Of a DNA stretch of 58,992 bases, positions 18,039 to 26,597 are shown one piece after another. The DNA is from Blautia sp. (GTDB lineage Bacteria; Bacillota; Clostridia; Lachnospirales; Lachnospiraceae), in NCBI GenBank assembly GCA_022769545.1, contig JALEJS010000042.1:1-58992 (forward strand), written 5' to 3'. The position numbers and the translations under genes are program-made. Below the pieces are notes generated by a model that was not told the DNA's origin, did not search any database, and saw only the letters and a program-made list of their open reading frames with translations. Each line of letters opens with the position of its first letter. Within the stretch, counting starts at the first letter, position 1.

Positions 18039-18150
18039 ATTACACAAACAGACCACTCCCTATGGCAGCGATTCCATGAAGGTTATGGAATCGCTGCTGT
18101 TTTTGTATATAAGCGTGTCGTCTATGGATATGAGCGCAGATGAGCTTGTT
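18039..18150 (+). repeat. Solo copy of a dispersed hairpin repeat (3' UTR of vanW-family gene)
   Basis: About 110 bp match, in inverted orientation, 20418-20311: both have TTACACAAA, then CACTCCCTATGGCAG, then GATTCCATGAAGGTTATGGAATC, then CGTCTATGG and CGCAGATGAGCTTGTT. The central hairpin (CAGCGATTCCAT / ATGGAATCGCTG, 18066-18095) is followed by GTTTTTG and probably ends the vanW-family transcript. The 3' part overlaps and supplies the last codons and stop of the DUF1284 gene on the other strand. Confidence 0.75.
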
Positions 18151-18568
18151 CTCCAGGCGGGATATTTTCCCATCTGCTGGGAGTGTTCCGACAGAGCTCA
18201 TTCCACTGGCAGTCGCGGCAGATTGCTTCCCGCTTTTCGGGATCCATGATTTCCCTTTGCACCAGAGCGGCAAGCTCCATAAAATTCCTTTCCTCTTCCT
18301 CCTTCAGACGGCAGGCTTCCAGTACAGCTGTATCATATTTTCGTACGCTGTCGGCGGAAACACAGTCTTTGCCACCTCGCTGATTGGGGCAGGCAGAACA
18401 GATTTCATCTCCCTGCAGAACGAGACGAACCCGGGGATTTTTCTGAAAATGTTCCAGCATCTCCTGCATATGAGCAGAAAATCCGTCACTGTATCCGTTT
18501 CCTTTAAAAAAGGCAAGGCACATCAGGTGGTGCGGACGAAGAGGAGTGCAGCCTTTATACCGGGACAT
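18122..18568 (-). CDS. DUF1284 protein
   Basis: The 148-residue cytoplasmic protein has LRPHHLMCLAFFKGNGYSDGF near its start and two Cys pairs (ICSACPNQRGG, ICRDCQWNELC), the pattern of DUF1284, a small metal- or iron-sulfur-binding-like family of unknown function. I chose ATG 18568, which overlaps the end of bioY by 14 bp; an upstream TTG would lie deeper in bioY. The final nine residues (EQAHLRSYP) and the stop are encoded by a dispersed repeat, suggesting the C-terminus was rewritten when the repeat arrived. Confidence 0.75.
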   Translation of the reverse strand: MSRYKGCTPLRPHHLMCLAFFKGNGYSDGFSAHMQEMLEHFQKNPRVRLVLQGDEICSACPNQRGGKDCVSADSVRKYDTAVLEACRLKEEEERNFMELAALVQREIMDPEKREAICRDCQWNELCRNTPSRWENIPPGEQAHLRSYP

Positions 18569-19112
18569 ATTTCCGTACTCTTCTGGAAAGTACCAGCGCA
18601 AGTGCAATTTTTACAAGATCCGGAATGATAAAGGGAATGACACACCATCCGAGAACAACGCCGAGCCCGACAGCACCGTTTGCCCGGGAATATACATTCA
18701 TAAACCAGATCGTACCGAATGCATAGCAGACAAGCAGGCCGAGAAGCATGGAAATCACCTGGAAAACCGGTTTTTTTGCACGATCACCGGTCAGTTTTTC
18801 AAAAAGCCACATAATCAGTGCGGAGCCTAAAAAACCGATGATATAACCGCCTGTAGTGTTCAGAAGAACACCGATTCCTCCGGAAAAGCCTGCGAAAACA
18901 GGAATACCGATTGCGCCCAGCAGTACATAGACCAGCACGGCCAGAGTTCCGCGTTTTCCTCCCAGAACGCCAATTGCCATAAATACACCGAATGTCTGCA
19001 GCGTGAACGGCACAGTTGTGGGAATGGATATCCAGGAGCAGACTGCCATCAGAACCGCAAATACGGCAATATAAACAATGTCATAGGTTTTGTTTCTGCT
19101 TGTAGTATTCAT
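18555..19112 (-). CDS. bioY: Biotin transporter BioY
   Basis: The 185-residue membrane protein has six hydrophobic segments with the BioY signatures PFTLQTFGVFMAIGVLGGKRG and FAGFSGGIGVLLNTTGGYIIGF. BioY is the substrate-binding S-component of energy-coupling factor transporters, and the ATPases are not in this window. A BirA-type operator lies just upstream, so expression should fall when biotin is plentiful. GGAGG precedes the ATG. The overlapping DUF1284 gene is co-transcribed. Confidence 0.93.
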   Translation of the reverse strand: MNTTSRNKTYDIVYIAVFAVLMAVCSWISIPTTVPFTLQTFGVFMAIGVLGGKRGTLAVLVYVLLGAIGIPVFAGFSGGIGVLLNTTGGYIIGFLGSALIMWLFEKLTGDRAKKPVFQVISMLLGLLVCYAFGTIWFMNVYSRANGAVGLGVVLGWCVIPFIIPDLVKIALALVLSRRVRKYVPV

Positions 19113-19126
19113 AATTCCTCCTATAC

Positions 19127-19195
19127 GTAAACCTTTTTTTGTTTTTGTTTACTATTTGTTGCCGTTATACTAGCACGGAAGGAATCGATTGTCAA
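19127..19195 (-). promoter_or_regulatory. bioY promoter with BirA-type operator
   Basis: Minus-strand TTGACA (19195-19190) and TAGTAT (19172-19167) are 17 bp apart. Downstream, GTAAAC and GTTTAC (19127-19132 and 19147-19152) form an inverted repeat with a 14-bp spacer, the geometry and halves of clostridial BirA sites. It lies between the promoter and the ribosome site, so binding would block elongation. Confidence 0.75.
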
Positions 19196-19287
19196 CTCAA
19201 AATTCGTGAAGGTTTACGGAAGTTTCGCTTTCCAAATGAGATTCTTCATGTTACACTGTTATCAGAAATTGATTTGGAGGTTTTCTT

Positions 19288-20001
19288 ATGGATGTCCATT
19301 CCATCAGTATGCACTGCAGCCGTACAGAATTTGTCGGTACTGCCGTTCTGGACACCATCGGACTGATCATTTCCGGTGTGGATCAGACACTTTTGGAGCA
19401 AATGCAGGTGGGAAAAAAATATCACACGCTGGGACTGTTCAGTTCCCGTACCGGTGCTGCCGGGCAGCTTACGGCCATTGACGACGCGGTAAAGGCCACG
19501 AATACGGAAGTGCTGTCCATTGATCTGCCCCGGGATACGAAGGGCTGGGGAGGCCATGGAAATTATATTGTTCTTGGCGGAAATGATGTGTCGGATGTGC
19601 GTCATGCCGTGGAACTGGCTCTGGAGCTGACCAATAAATATGCCGGTGAGCTGTATATCAGCCAGGCGGGTCATCTGGAATTTGCATTTACGGCAAGTGC
19701 GGGAGCCGTTCTTCAGAAAGCTTTTCAGGCTCCGGCGAATGAGGCGTTTGGATTTATGGCGGGATCACCGGCGGCAATCGGTCTGGTGATGGCAGATACC
19801 GCGATGAAGTCTGCACCTGTCAATATTGTAAAATATATGACTCCGAGTATAGGAACCAGTCATTCCAATGAGGTGATACTGGCGATCAGCGGGGATTCCG
19901 ATGCTGTGCGTGAGGCTGTCCTGGAGGCAAGGCAGATCGGTCTGGAACTGCTCATTTCCATGGGAAGTTATCCGGAAATTCCCGGTACCCCGTATTTGTG
20001 A
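19288..20001 (+). CDS. Orphan double-BMC shell protein (PduB/EutL-like)
   Basis: The 237-residue protein has two BMC-like halves: residues about 14-110 (VGTAVLDTIGLIISGVDQ ... YIVLGGNDVSDVRHAVE) and 135-225 (EAFGFMAGSPAAIGLVMADTA ... EVILAISGDSDAVREAV). Tandem-domain BMC proteins form trimers that tile microcompartment facets and often carry a gated pore. No other shell or enzyme gene of a microcompartment is nearby, so it is an orphan. GGAGG lies before the ATG. It is divergent from bioY and ends at a strong terminator. Confidence 0.8.
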   Translation: MDVHSISMHCSRTEFVGTAVLDTIGLIISGVDQTLLEQMQVGKKYHTLGLFSSRTGAAGQLTAIDDAVKATNTEVLSIDLPRDTKGWGGHGNYIVLGGNDVSDVRHAVELALELTNKYAGELYISQAGHLEFAFTASAGAVLQKAFQAPANEAFGFMAGSPAAIGLVMADTAMKSAPVNIVKYMTPSIGTSHSNEVILAISGDSDAVREAVLEARQIGLELLISMGSYPEIPGTPYL

Positions 20002-20021
20002 CAGGATGCTTTTCTGCGAAA

Positions 20022-20063
20022 AAAGGAGAAGATTTCCGGATTTGTGGAAATCTTCTCTTTTTT
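20022..20063 (+). terminator. Terminator of the BMC gene
   Basis: Long stem AGAAGATTTCC with GGAAATCTTCT plus flanking A and T runs, just after the BMC stop codon; the symmetric runs would let it act in both directions. Confidence 0.85.
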
Positions 20064-20100
20064 GACGCACTTTCACCAGGCACCGGCAGCGGGTGCGGCG

Positions 20101-20418
20101 TATATGGCAGATGAATTCCATGAAGATGTATGGAATCGTGATGGGCTTATGTAAGAAAGCGCGGAAGTCTATGGGGTATGATAAGCAGATGATTCGCCGT
20201 TTTGCGTAAGCGAACCTCGAGAATAAAATCCGCCACCGAGCGAGATGTCTGAGCAAAGCGAGTTCCGAGCGAATGGCGGTAATTATATAAATTCGAGAGG
20301 TGAGCAGCAAAACAAGCTCATCTGCGGTCATACCCATAGACGAACACGCACATACAAAAGCAGTGATTCCATAACCTTCATGGAATCACTGCCATAGGGA
20401 GTGTTCAATTTGTGTAAC
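20101..20418. repeat. 300-bp imperfect palindrome (giant hairpin element 1)
   Basis: Arms of about 140 bp pair across a 40-bp centre: 20106-20140 with 20361-20393, 20167-20192 with 20318-20341, and 20216-20234 with 20275-20299. The centre (20235-20274) carries a loop motif whose minus strand reads AACTCGCTTTGCTC and CTCGCTCGG. The right arm and its outer edge (20311-20418) match 18150-18039. It occupies the whole gap between the BMC gene and the 3D-domain gene, whose transcript it may also end. No protein of its own is convincing. Confidence 0.75.
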
Positions 20419-20428
20419 GGGTCCCTGC

Positions 20429-21745
20429 TTATCCAACCTGGTATACATCTGCGGTCTGCATTCCAAAAGCCAGCGCAGCCTCATGGCTGTCCATGTAGAT
20501 ATCCACATGACCATATGGCGTTCCCAGGTCCTCCACCGTATAGACATTGCCATTGATCAGCAGCTGTGTCCCGAACGGAACCCCTGCCATGGCAACCGTA
20601 TTTCCGGCAGTGGGAACCGTTCCGCTTGCCGTCAGATTTCCCGCTGTTCCGCAGCACTGTGCACAGTTGCAATATGCGGTCAGCGTAAAGTTTCCAAGAT
20701 ATGTTCCGGATCCGCTTTCCGATGAACCGGAATCTCCGGAGCTGTAATCATCGGAACCATAATCGTCATAATCATCGGAACTGTAATCCTCCTGCGCCTC
20801 TTCCTGATAAGAGCTTTCTGTCTCATAGGAAGCCGCCTCCTCTTCTTCCTCTTCCTCCTCAACAATTACATCTGTGCTTACAGAGGTACTGGAAGATTCC
20901 GATGTATCTTCATCCGGATCGTATCCGTAATCATCGTAGAGCGGCTCCTCCGGCGCTTCTTCCGAAGCCGCCGGATCTGTTTCCTGCATGGCAGCCTCTT
21001 CCGCTCTCTGCGCGGCTTCTTCTGCCATTCTGGCCATATTTGCCAGCTGACTGTCCGCATCACTGATCTGCGCCATCAGAGCGTCCGCTTCTTCCTGACT
21101 GTCACTGATCTGTCTGACATAATCCGAAATACTTTCCCCGGTACTCGCGGCCAGTGACTGCACCTCCTGCTGCGCAGCTGATTTCTGTGCCAGCAGCGTG
21201 TTGATGTTGTCTGCTTCCTGCTGTGCCGCCGTTTCCTGACTGGCAATGTCCTTCTGAAGCTCTTCATACTTATTGAGCATATCTCTGTCATACTCACTGA
21301 GCTGTACCACGTTGGATGCCCGGTTGAGAAATTCCCCGAGATCCTTAGCAGACAGAAGTGCCTCCAGCATCGTCGTTCCGCCTCTCTCATACATGTATGC
21401 AATACGGATTTTCATTGCCTCGTACTGCTCCTCTGACAGGGCCTTCGACTCCTCCAGCTGTTTCTGAAGAACCTTCAGCTCTTCCTCCTGCTGTGCGGCC
21501 TTGATTCCCAGATCCGAGACATTTGCTGTCAGCTCCTCATATTGTCTGTTCAGCTCCTGAAGGTAATTCTCCAGCTCCTGCTTTTTGCTTTCCAGACTTC
21601 CTATATTACTCTCTGTCTGTGCCAGAGAAGCCTGTGCCGCTTCCTTCTGTGCCTGCAGCTCTTCTTCTGTGGCATATACAGTGATTCCCATAGTAACAGA
21701 AAGGATCCCGCTCAAAATGAACGATAGAATTCTTTTGTTTTTCAT
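20429..21745 (-). CDS. Secreted coiled-coil protein with C-terminal 3D domain
   Basis: The 438-residue protein has a signal peptide (about 1-26), a long PcsB-like coiled coil (30-235), an acidic Ser/Glu/Asp/Tyr-rich linker (about 250-350) and a 3D domain (about 355-438: LTAYCNCAQCCGTAGNLTASG, with VAMAGVPFGTQLLINGNVYTVEDLG and GHVDIYMDSHEAALAFG). 3D domains form the lytic-transglycosylase-like barrel of Rpf/MltA relatives and act on peptidoglycan. Start chosen at ATG 21745 after AGAGGTG, not the upstream TTG. Promoter TTGATT-16-TATACT lies just upstream. Confidence 0.85.
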   Translation of the reverse strand: MKNKRILSFILSGILSVTMGITVYATEEELQAQKEAAQASLAQTESNIGSLESKKQELENYLQELNRQYEELTANVSDLGIKAAQQEEELKVLQKQLEESKALSEEQYEAMKIRIAYMYERGGTTMLEALLSAKDLGEFLNRASNVVQLSEYDRDMLNKYEELQKDIASQETAAQQEADNINTLLAQKSAAQQEVQSLAASTGESISDYVRQISDSQEEADALMAQISDADSQLANMARMAEEAAQRAEEAAMQETDPAASEEAPEEPLYDDYGYDPDEDTSESSSTSVSTDVIVEEEEEEEEAASYETESSYQEEAQEDYSSDDYDDYGSDDYSSGDSGSSESGSGTYLGNFTLTAYCNCAQCCGTAGNLTASGTVPTAGNTVAMAGVPFGTQLLINGNVYTVEDLGTPYGHVDIYMDSHEAALAFGMQTADVYQVG

Positions 21746-21864
21746 TGCAAAAACACCTCTCAACCTGATTTACGGGTTAAGTATAACATATTTTCGCAGA
21801 AAATCAACACTTTTATAAAATTTTGTAACATGTATGTAACATTTTCTTCTGTCTGCTGCAGCAA

Positions 21865-22146
21865 TTATTCGGCTGCATCCAGCTCACTGTCCGCCAGTGC
21901 TTCCTGATATTTCTCCAGAATCAGTCCCTGTATTTTTTCGCGGGTATCGGAATTTATGGGATGCGCAATATCCCGGTATTCCCCGTCTGCCGCCTTGCGG
22001 CTGGGCATTGCAATAAAAAGCCCTTTTTCTCCTTCGATCACCTTGATATCATGTACCACAAATTCATCATCGATGGTAATGGATACCACTGCCTTCATCT
22101 TACCTTCTTTCGCCACTTTTCTCACACGTACATCTGTAATTTTCAT
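21865..22146 (-). CDS. spoVG: Septation/sporulation regulator SpoVG
   Basis: The 93-residue protein matches SpoVG along its length: [11 protein letters not shown] at the start, [21 protein letters not shown], and the conserved [21 protein letters not shown]. SpoVG is a small nucleic-acid-binding regulator involved in septation during sporulation and in virulence or capsule genes elsewhere. The start at 22146 has GGGGG 9 bp upstream. It begins 25 bp after glgD stops, so it belongs to the glgC-glgD-spoVG operon, linking glycogen synthesis with a sporulation regulator. Confidence 0.93.
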   Translation of the reverse strand: MKITDVRVRKVAKEGKMKAVVSITIDDEFVVHDIKVIEGEKGLFIAMPSRKAADGEYRDIAHPINSDTREKIQGLILEKYQEALADSELDAAE

Positions 22147-22171
22147 TTTTTGCATCCCCCTTTGGACTGTC

Positions 22172-23290
22172 CTAAATCTTATATCTGTCATGCTTTTCCA
22201 CGACAATTTCCACCGAATCTTCCCCACAGTAGCGGGAGTTCGCCTGGATCGTATCCCGGCTTTCCACAATACAATTCTCGATATATGTATTGTTCCCGAG
22301 ATAAACATCATTCAGAATCACGGAATTCCGGATCACACAGTTATTTCCGACAAACACATTTTTAAACAAAACCGAATTTTCCACGGTGCCGTTGATAATA
22401 CATCCGCTGGAAACCAGACTGTTTTTCACCAGTGCTCCCGGATTGTATTTTGCCGGCGGAAGATCATCGATCTTTGTCTTGATAAACGGTTCCTGTTTGA
22501 AAAAGTATCTGCGTGTCTCCGGCTCCAGAAAAGCCATGTTTGTTCTGTAGTAGGATTCCGCAGTGGATATATTGCTCCAGTATGTATCCATCTTATACCC
22601 GTAGATTCGTTTCAGATTCTTATAGCGGATCAGAATATCTTTTACAAAATCATTTCTTCCTTCCTGTGCCGCCTTCTCGATAAGCTCGATCAGAAGTCTT
22701 CTTCGAATCACATAAATGCCCGTGGAAATCGTATTGTACTGGGAGACCATGGGCTTTTCCTCGAACTCCTCGATCCTGCCGTCCTCATTCATCCGAACCA
22801 CACCGAACCGCTCAATTTCGCCGGGATCCTGGCAGGTTGTGCAGACAACCGTCACATCTGCCCTCTTGGCAATATGGTATTCCAGAATCTTATTGTAATC
22901 CATCTTATAGATACCGTCCCCCGATGCAATTACCACATAAGGCTCATGACTGTTTTTCAGGAAACTGATATTCTGGTGGATGGCATCTGCCGTCCCCTGA
23001 TACCAGAAGCTGTTTTCTTTGGTAATGGTGGGTGTAAACACGTAAAGTCCGCCCTGTTTTCTTCCGAAATCCCACCATTTGGATGAGCTGAGATGTTCGT
23101 TTAAGGAACGGGCATTATACTGTGTCAGTACCGCCACTTTCTGCACATGGGAATTTGCCATATTGCTCAGCGCAAAATCAATTGCACGATAGCTTCCCGC
23201 AATGGGCATAGCCGCTATGGCTCTTTTGTCAGAAAGCTCTCTCATCCGGTTGTTGTTTCCGCCCGCTAAAATGATTCCAATTGCCCTCAT
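22172..23290 (-). CDS. glgD: Glycogen biosynthesis protein GlgD
   Basis: The 372-residue protein is a GlgC-like subunit with a nucleotidyltransferase domain starting [32 protein letters not shown] and a left-handed beta-helix C-terminus ([22 protein letters not shown]). The catalytic pyrophosphorylase loop is altered relative to GlgC, as in the GlgD subunits that regulate Firmicutes ADP-glucose pyrophosphorylase in a heteromer. Its ATG overlaps the glgC stop by 4 bp. Paired with glgC and followed by spoVG. Confidence 0.93.
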   Translation of the reverse strand: MRAIGIILAGGNNNRMRELSDKRAIAAMPIAGSYRAIDFALSNMANSHVQKVAVLTQYNARSLNEHLSSSKWWDFGRKQGGLYVFTPTITKENSFWYQGTADAIHQNISFLKNSHEPYVVIASGDGIYKMDYNKILEYHIAKRADVTVVCTTCQDPGEIERFGVVRMNEDGRIEEFEEKPMVSQYNTISTGIYVIRRRLLIELIEKAAQEGRNDFVKDILIRYKNLKRIYGYKMDTYWSNISTAESYYRTNMAFLEPETRRYFFKQEPFIKTKIDDLPPAKYNPGALVKNSLVSSGCIINGTVENSVLFKNVFVGNNCVIRNSVILNDVYLGNNTYIENCIVESRDTIQANSRYCGEDSVEIVVEKHDRYKI

Positions 23291-24564
23291 ACCAGATCAT
23301 CCTCCTTTACGTCAATTACCTGGCCGCTTTCAAGAATGCCTCCAGGATAATCCTCTGCTGTCGTCACGCCGGAAATGGCGGTATTTTTGCCGATTCTTAC
23401 ATGGTCCGGAATCACACTTCCCTCACCCACTGTCGCAATGCCGAATCCATACACGGCCGGCTTGCAGACATTCGGTACTTCCTCACCGCAGCCCAGCACG
23501 GCACCGTCACCGATCCTGACATCCTCTGCGATAATGGCCTTGTCCATGATGACACCTTCCCCGATCTCAGAATTTCTCATAATAATGGAATCGCGGATCA
23601 CACTGTTTTTCCCGATGACCACATTCGGCCCGATCACGGAATTATGTACCTCGCCATATATCTCGGACCCTTCTCCGATCAGGCAGCGGTCAATCACGGC
23701 CTCCGAAGAGATGTACTGCGGCGGAATGATATCTCCTTTTGTATAAATCCGCCAGAATTCTTCATATAGATTAAATTCCGGAATGATATCGATCAGCTCC
23801 ATATTGGCTTCCCAGTAGGATGCCAGTGTTCCCACATCCTTCCAGTAGCCGTTATATTCATAAGCAAACAGACGCTGTCCCTTCTCCTTACAGTAGGGAA
23901 GAATATGCTTTCCGAAATCACAGCTTTTCTGATCTTTCAGCGCAACCAGAGCGTCCCTCAATACCGGCCAGCTGAAGATATAGATACCCATGGAAGCCAG
24001 ATTGCTGCTTGGGTGCTCCGGCTTCTCTTCAAATTCACAGATCCGGTTCGCCTCATCTGTCACCATGATTCCAAAACGGCTGGCCTCTTCCATGGGAACC
24101 GTCATACATGCGATGGTAACATCTGCCTTATTGGCTTTATGGAAGTCCAGCATCACCTCATAATCCATCTTATAAATGTGGTCCCCGGAGAGAATCAGGA
24201 CATAATCCGGATGATACTGCTGCATATAATCCAGATTCTGATAAATGGCATTGGCTGTTCCGGTGTACCATTCACTGCTGGTACTTTTTTCATAAGGCGG
24301 AAGTACCGTCACACCGCCCTCATTCCGGTCCAGATCCCAGGGGATTCCGATACCGATATGTGTATTGAGGCGAAGGGGCTGATACTGTGTCAATACGCCT
24401 ACGGTGTCAATTCCCGAATTGATACAGTTGCTCAGAGGAAAATCTATGATCCTGTATTTTCCCCCGAATGCAACTGCCGGTTTCGCTACTTTTTCTGTCA
24501 GTACACCCAGTCTGCTGCCCTGGCCCCCGGCTAAGAGCATGGCAATCATTTCTTTTTTAATCAT
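23287..24564 (-). CDS. glgC: Glucose-1-phosphate adenylyltransferase
   Basis: The 425-residue enzyme makes ADP-glucose, the donor for glycogen synthesis. Recognised motifs: [36 protein letters not shown] near the start, the substrate loop [12 protein letters not shown] around residue 130, [20 protein letters not shown], and a C-terminal hexapeptide-repeat beta-helix ([25 protein letters not shown]). It is the first gene of glgC-glgD-spoVG. The promoter (24706-24678) overlaps a perfect palindrome, indicating repressor control. Confidence 0.95.
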   Translation of the reverse strand: MIKKEMIAMLLAGGQGSRLGVLTEKVAKPAVAFGGKYRIIDFPLSNCINSGIDTVGVLTQYQPLRLNTHIGIGIPWDLDRNEGGVTVLPPYEKSTSSEWYTGTANAIYQNLDYMQQYHPDYVLILSGDHIYKMDYEVMLDFHKANKADVTIACMTVPMEEASRFGIMVTDEANRICEFEEKPEHPSSNLASMGIYIFSWPVLRDALVALKDQKSCDFGKHILPYCKEKGQRLFAYEYNGYWKDVGTLASYWEANMELIDIIPEFNLYEEFWRIYTKGDIIPPQYISSEAVIDRCLIGEGSEIYGEVHNSVIGPNVVIGKNSVIRDSIIMRNSEIGEGVIMDKAIIAEDVRIGDGAVLGCGEEVPNVCKPAVYGFGIATVGEGSVIPDHVRIGKNTAISGVTTAEDYPGGILESGQVIDVKEDDLV

Positions 24565-24677
24565 GCAATCACCTCTTGTTATTTCATTCTGTCATTTGTC
24601 CGCCTGACAATACCTGCCTGATTTTCTGCAGATTCTGTCACCGAACAGCTATTACTGATATTTCTATTGTAACACAC

Positions 24678-24706
24678 ATTATACGAATAGTGAATATTAT
24701 TCACAA
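24678..24706 (-). promoter_or_regulatory. glgC promoter overlapped by a palindrome
   Basis: Minus-strand TTGTGA (24706-24701), 17-bp spacer, TATAAT (24683-24678). The 15-bp perfect palindrome GTGAATATTATTCAC (24690-24704) covers part of the -35 and spacer, so a bound protein would block polymerase. The rest of the 24565-24926 gap holds an AT-only stem (24734-24756) and a weaker rightward promoter (TTTTCA, then TATAAT at about 24889) for murC. Confidence 0.65.
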
Positions 24707-24926
24707 TAAATCCGCTGCATTTTTCGAGTTTTTTAGATTAATTGCATATATTAATCTGATTTTTTCGATAAATACAGCAATTTCTTTTGTATATTTTTTT
24801 CATTTTTACACTTTATCGTCCAATTATTTTATTTATTTTTGATATGTACCGTATAAAAAGAAGTCTTTTCATTTTTTTGCAATCGGGTTATAATTAGCCC
24901 ATCAACAGGAACAGGAGAATTTCATT

Positions 24927-26306
24927 ATGTATCAGATAGACTTTCAAAAACCACAGCACATCCATTTCATCGGTATCGGCGGCATCAGCATGAGCGGTCT
25001 GGCCGAAATCCTTCTGGGAGAGCATTTCACCGTATCCGGATCCGATGCCAAGGAAAGTCCGCTCACCCGCGCTCTGGAAGAAAAAGGCGCGAAGATATTC
25101 TACGGACAGCGGGCATCCAACATCGAAGACAGCACAGAACTGGTCGTCTACACCGCCGCAATCCATCCCGACAACCCGGAATTTGCCTGTGCACAGAGCA
25201 AAGGGCTCCCCATGCTGACACGCGCCGAGCTGCTCGGACAGATCATGCGCAATTATGAGACCTCCATCGCTGTGTCCGGCACGCACGGCAAGACAACCAC
25301 CACCTCCATGATTTCCCACATTCTTCTCGCAGGCGAATGCGATCCCACCATCAGCGTGGGCGGAATCCTTCCTTCCATTGGCGGAAACATCCGTGTGGGC
25401 CAGTCGGAGACATTCGTCACAGAAGCCTGTGAGTACACAAACAGCTTTCTCAGCTTCTTCCCGACGATCAGCATTATTCTGAACATTGACGCAGATCATC
25501 TGGATTTCTTCAAGGATATTGACGATATCCGCCATTCCTTCCGTAAATTTGCTCAGCTGCTTCCTGCAGACGGAGCGCTGATTATCAACGCAGACACCCC
25601 GAAATACGAGGATGTGATCCGGGATCTTCCCTGCCGGGTGATCACCTATGGTCTGGAGCATGACGCAGAGTATCAGGCTGCAGATATCACCTACGATGCA
25701 TTTGGTCACGCTTCCTTCACCCTTGTCCGAAACGGCGAAAAGGGCAGCCGCTTCTCTCTGAAGGTTCCGGGGATCCACAATGTGTCAAACGCACTTTCCG
25801 CCATCGCTCTCGGACAGCTTCTGAATCTTTCCGACGAAGTGATCGCCCGGGGACTTTCCAGCTTCACCGGCACAGACCGCCGCTTCCAGTACAAAGGCGA
25901 AATTGGCGGCGTAACCATCATTGATGACTATGCGCATCATCCAACGGAAATCGAAGCCACGCTTCATGCAGCTGCCAATTATCCCCACAAAAAACTGTGG
26001 TGTGTCTTCCAGCCCCATACATATACCCGTACCAAGGCACTGCTGCCGGAATTCGCCCGCGCACTTTCTCTGGCAGATCACGTCGTTCTTGCAGATATTT
26101 ATGCTGCCCGGGAACAGAACACCATCGGCATTTCCTCTGCCGACCTGCAGAAACAGATTGTCGAAGCCGGCACTGCCTGCGAATATTTCCCGACCTTTGA
26201 TGAAATTGAAAACTTTTTATTAAAAAGTTGTACACAGGGCGATTTGTTGATAACTATGGGAGCCGGAGACGTTGTAAACATTGGAGAACAGCTGCTCGGA
26301 AAATAG
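24927..26306 (+). CDS. murC: UDP-N-acetylmuramate-L-alanine ligase
   Basis: The 459-residue ligase adds L-alanine to UDP-MurNAc in peptidoglycan synthesis. It shows the nucleotide fold FIGIGGISMSGLAEIL (14-30), the ATP loop GTHGKTTTT (118-126), DDYAHHPTEIEATL (the conserved Mur motif) and the QPHTYTRTKAL motif in the C-terminal domain. AGGAG lies before the ATG. It stands next to a DnaA-box cluster and replication genes. Confidence 0.96.
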   Translation: MYQIDFQKPQHIHFIGIGGISMSGLAEILLGEHFTVSGSDAKESPLTRALEEKGAKIFYGQRASNIEDSTELVVYTAAIHPDNPEFACAQSKGLPMLTRAELLGQIMRNYETSIAVSGTHGKTTTTSMISHILLAGECDPTISVGGILPSIGGNIRVGQSETFVTEACEYTNSFLSFFPTISIILNIDADHLDFFKDIDDIRHSFRKFAQLLPADGALIINADTPKYEDVIRDLPCRVITYGLEHDAEYQAADITYDAFGHASFTLVRNGEKGSRFSLKVPGIHNVSNALSAIALGQLLNLSDEVIARGLSSFTGTDRRFQYKGEIGGVTIIDDYAHHPTEIEATLHAAANYPHKKLWCVFQPHTYTRTKALLPEFARALSLADHVVLADIYAAREQNTIGISSADLQKQIVEAGTACEYFPTFDEIENFLLKSCTQGDLLITMGAGDVVNIGEQLLGK

Positions 26307-26500
26307 TTATCCACATTATCCACATGCTTATACACATTTTTACAGTGTCAGGCATGTGGATTTTTTTGTGTATAACTTACTTTACATAATTCGACACCAG
26401 GTTCTTTTACAATTCGACGAATCCCCTGATTTCCCGGCATTTCCCCGGTTTCCCATAATTTCCTTCTCATCCGTTTTCCACTTTATCCACATTATCCACA
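26307..26500 (+). promoter_or_regulatory. Cluster of six DnaA boxes before the DnaD-like gene
   Basis: Four exact TTATCCACA boxes occur as two abutting pairs (26307-26315, 26316-26324, 26483-26491, 26492-26500), with TTATACACA at 26328-26336 and the reverse form at 26375-26367. All fit TTATNCACA. The first boxes overlap the murC terminator. The second pair lies about 40 bp upstream of the promoter TTTTCA-17-TATAAT (26537-26565) of the DnaD-like gene. DnaA could therefore control primosome gene expression. Confidence 0.7.
26318..26367 (+). terminator. Terminator of murC
   Basis: Stem ATCCACATGC with GCATGTGGAT (26318-26327, 26352-26361), followed by seven T residues. It sits inside the DnaA-box cluster, so DnaA binding and termination may interfere. 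Confidence 0.75.
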
Positions 26501-26597
26501 TTCAAAAGGTTCATAACTCCCTCCCGAAATCTCCTGTTTTCATTTAAATAAGGTTGTGTTATAATCCATTTTAGTCTTATTGAAAGCAGGTTTTTTC

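Noticed and set aside
26307..26500. Chromosomal origin of replication
   Set aside because: The boxes fit, but dnaA, dnaN, recF and rpmH are absent nearby and gene direction does not change at the site. I call it a DnaA-binding cluster only.
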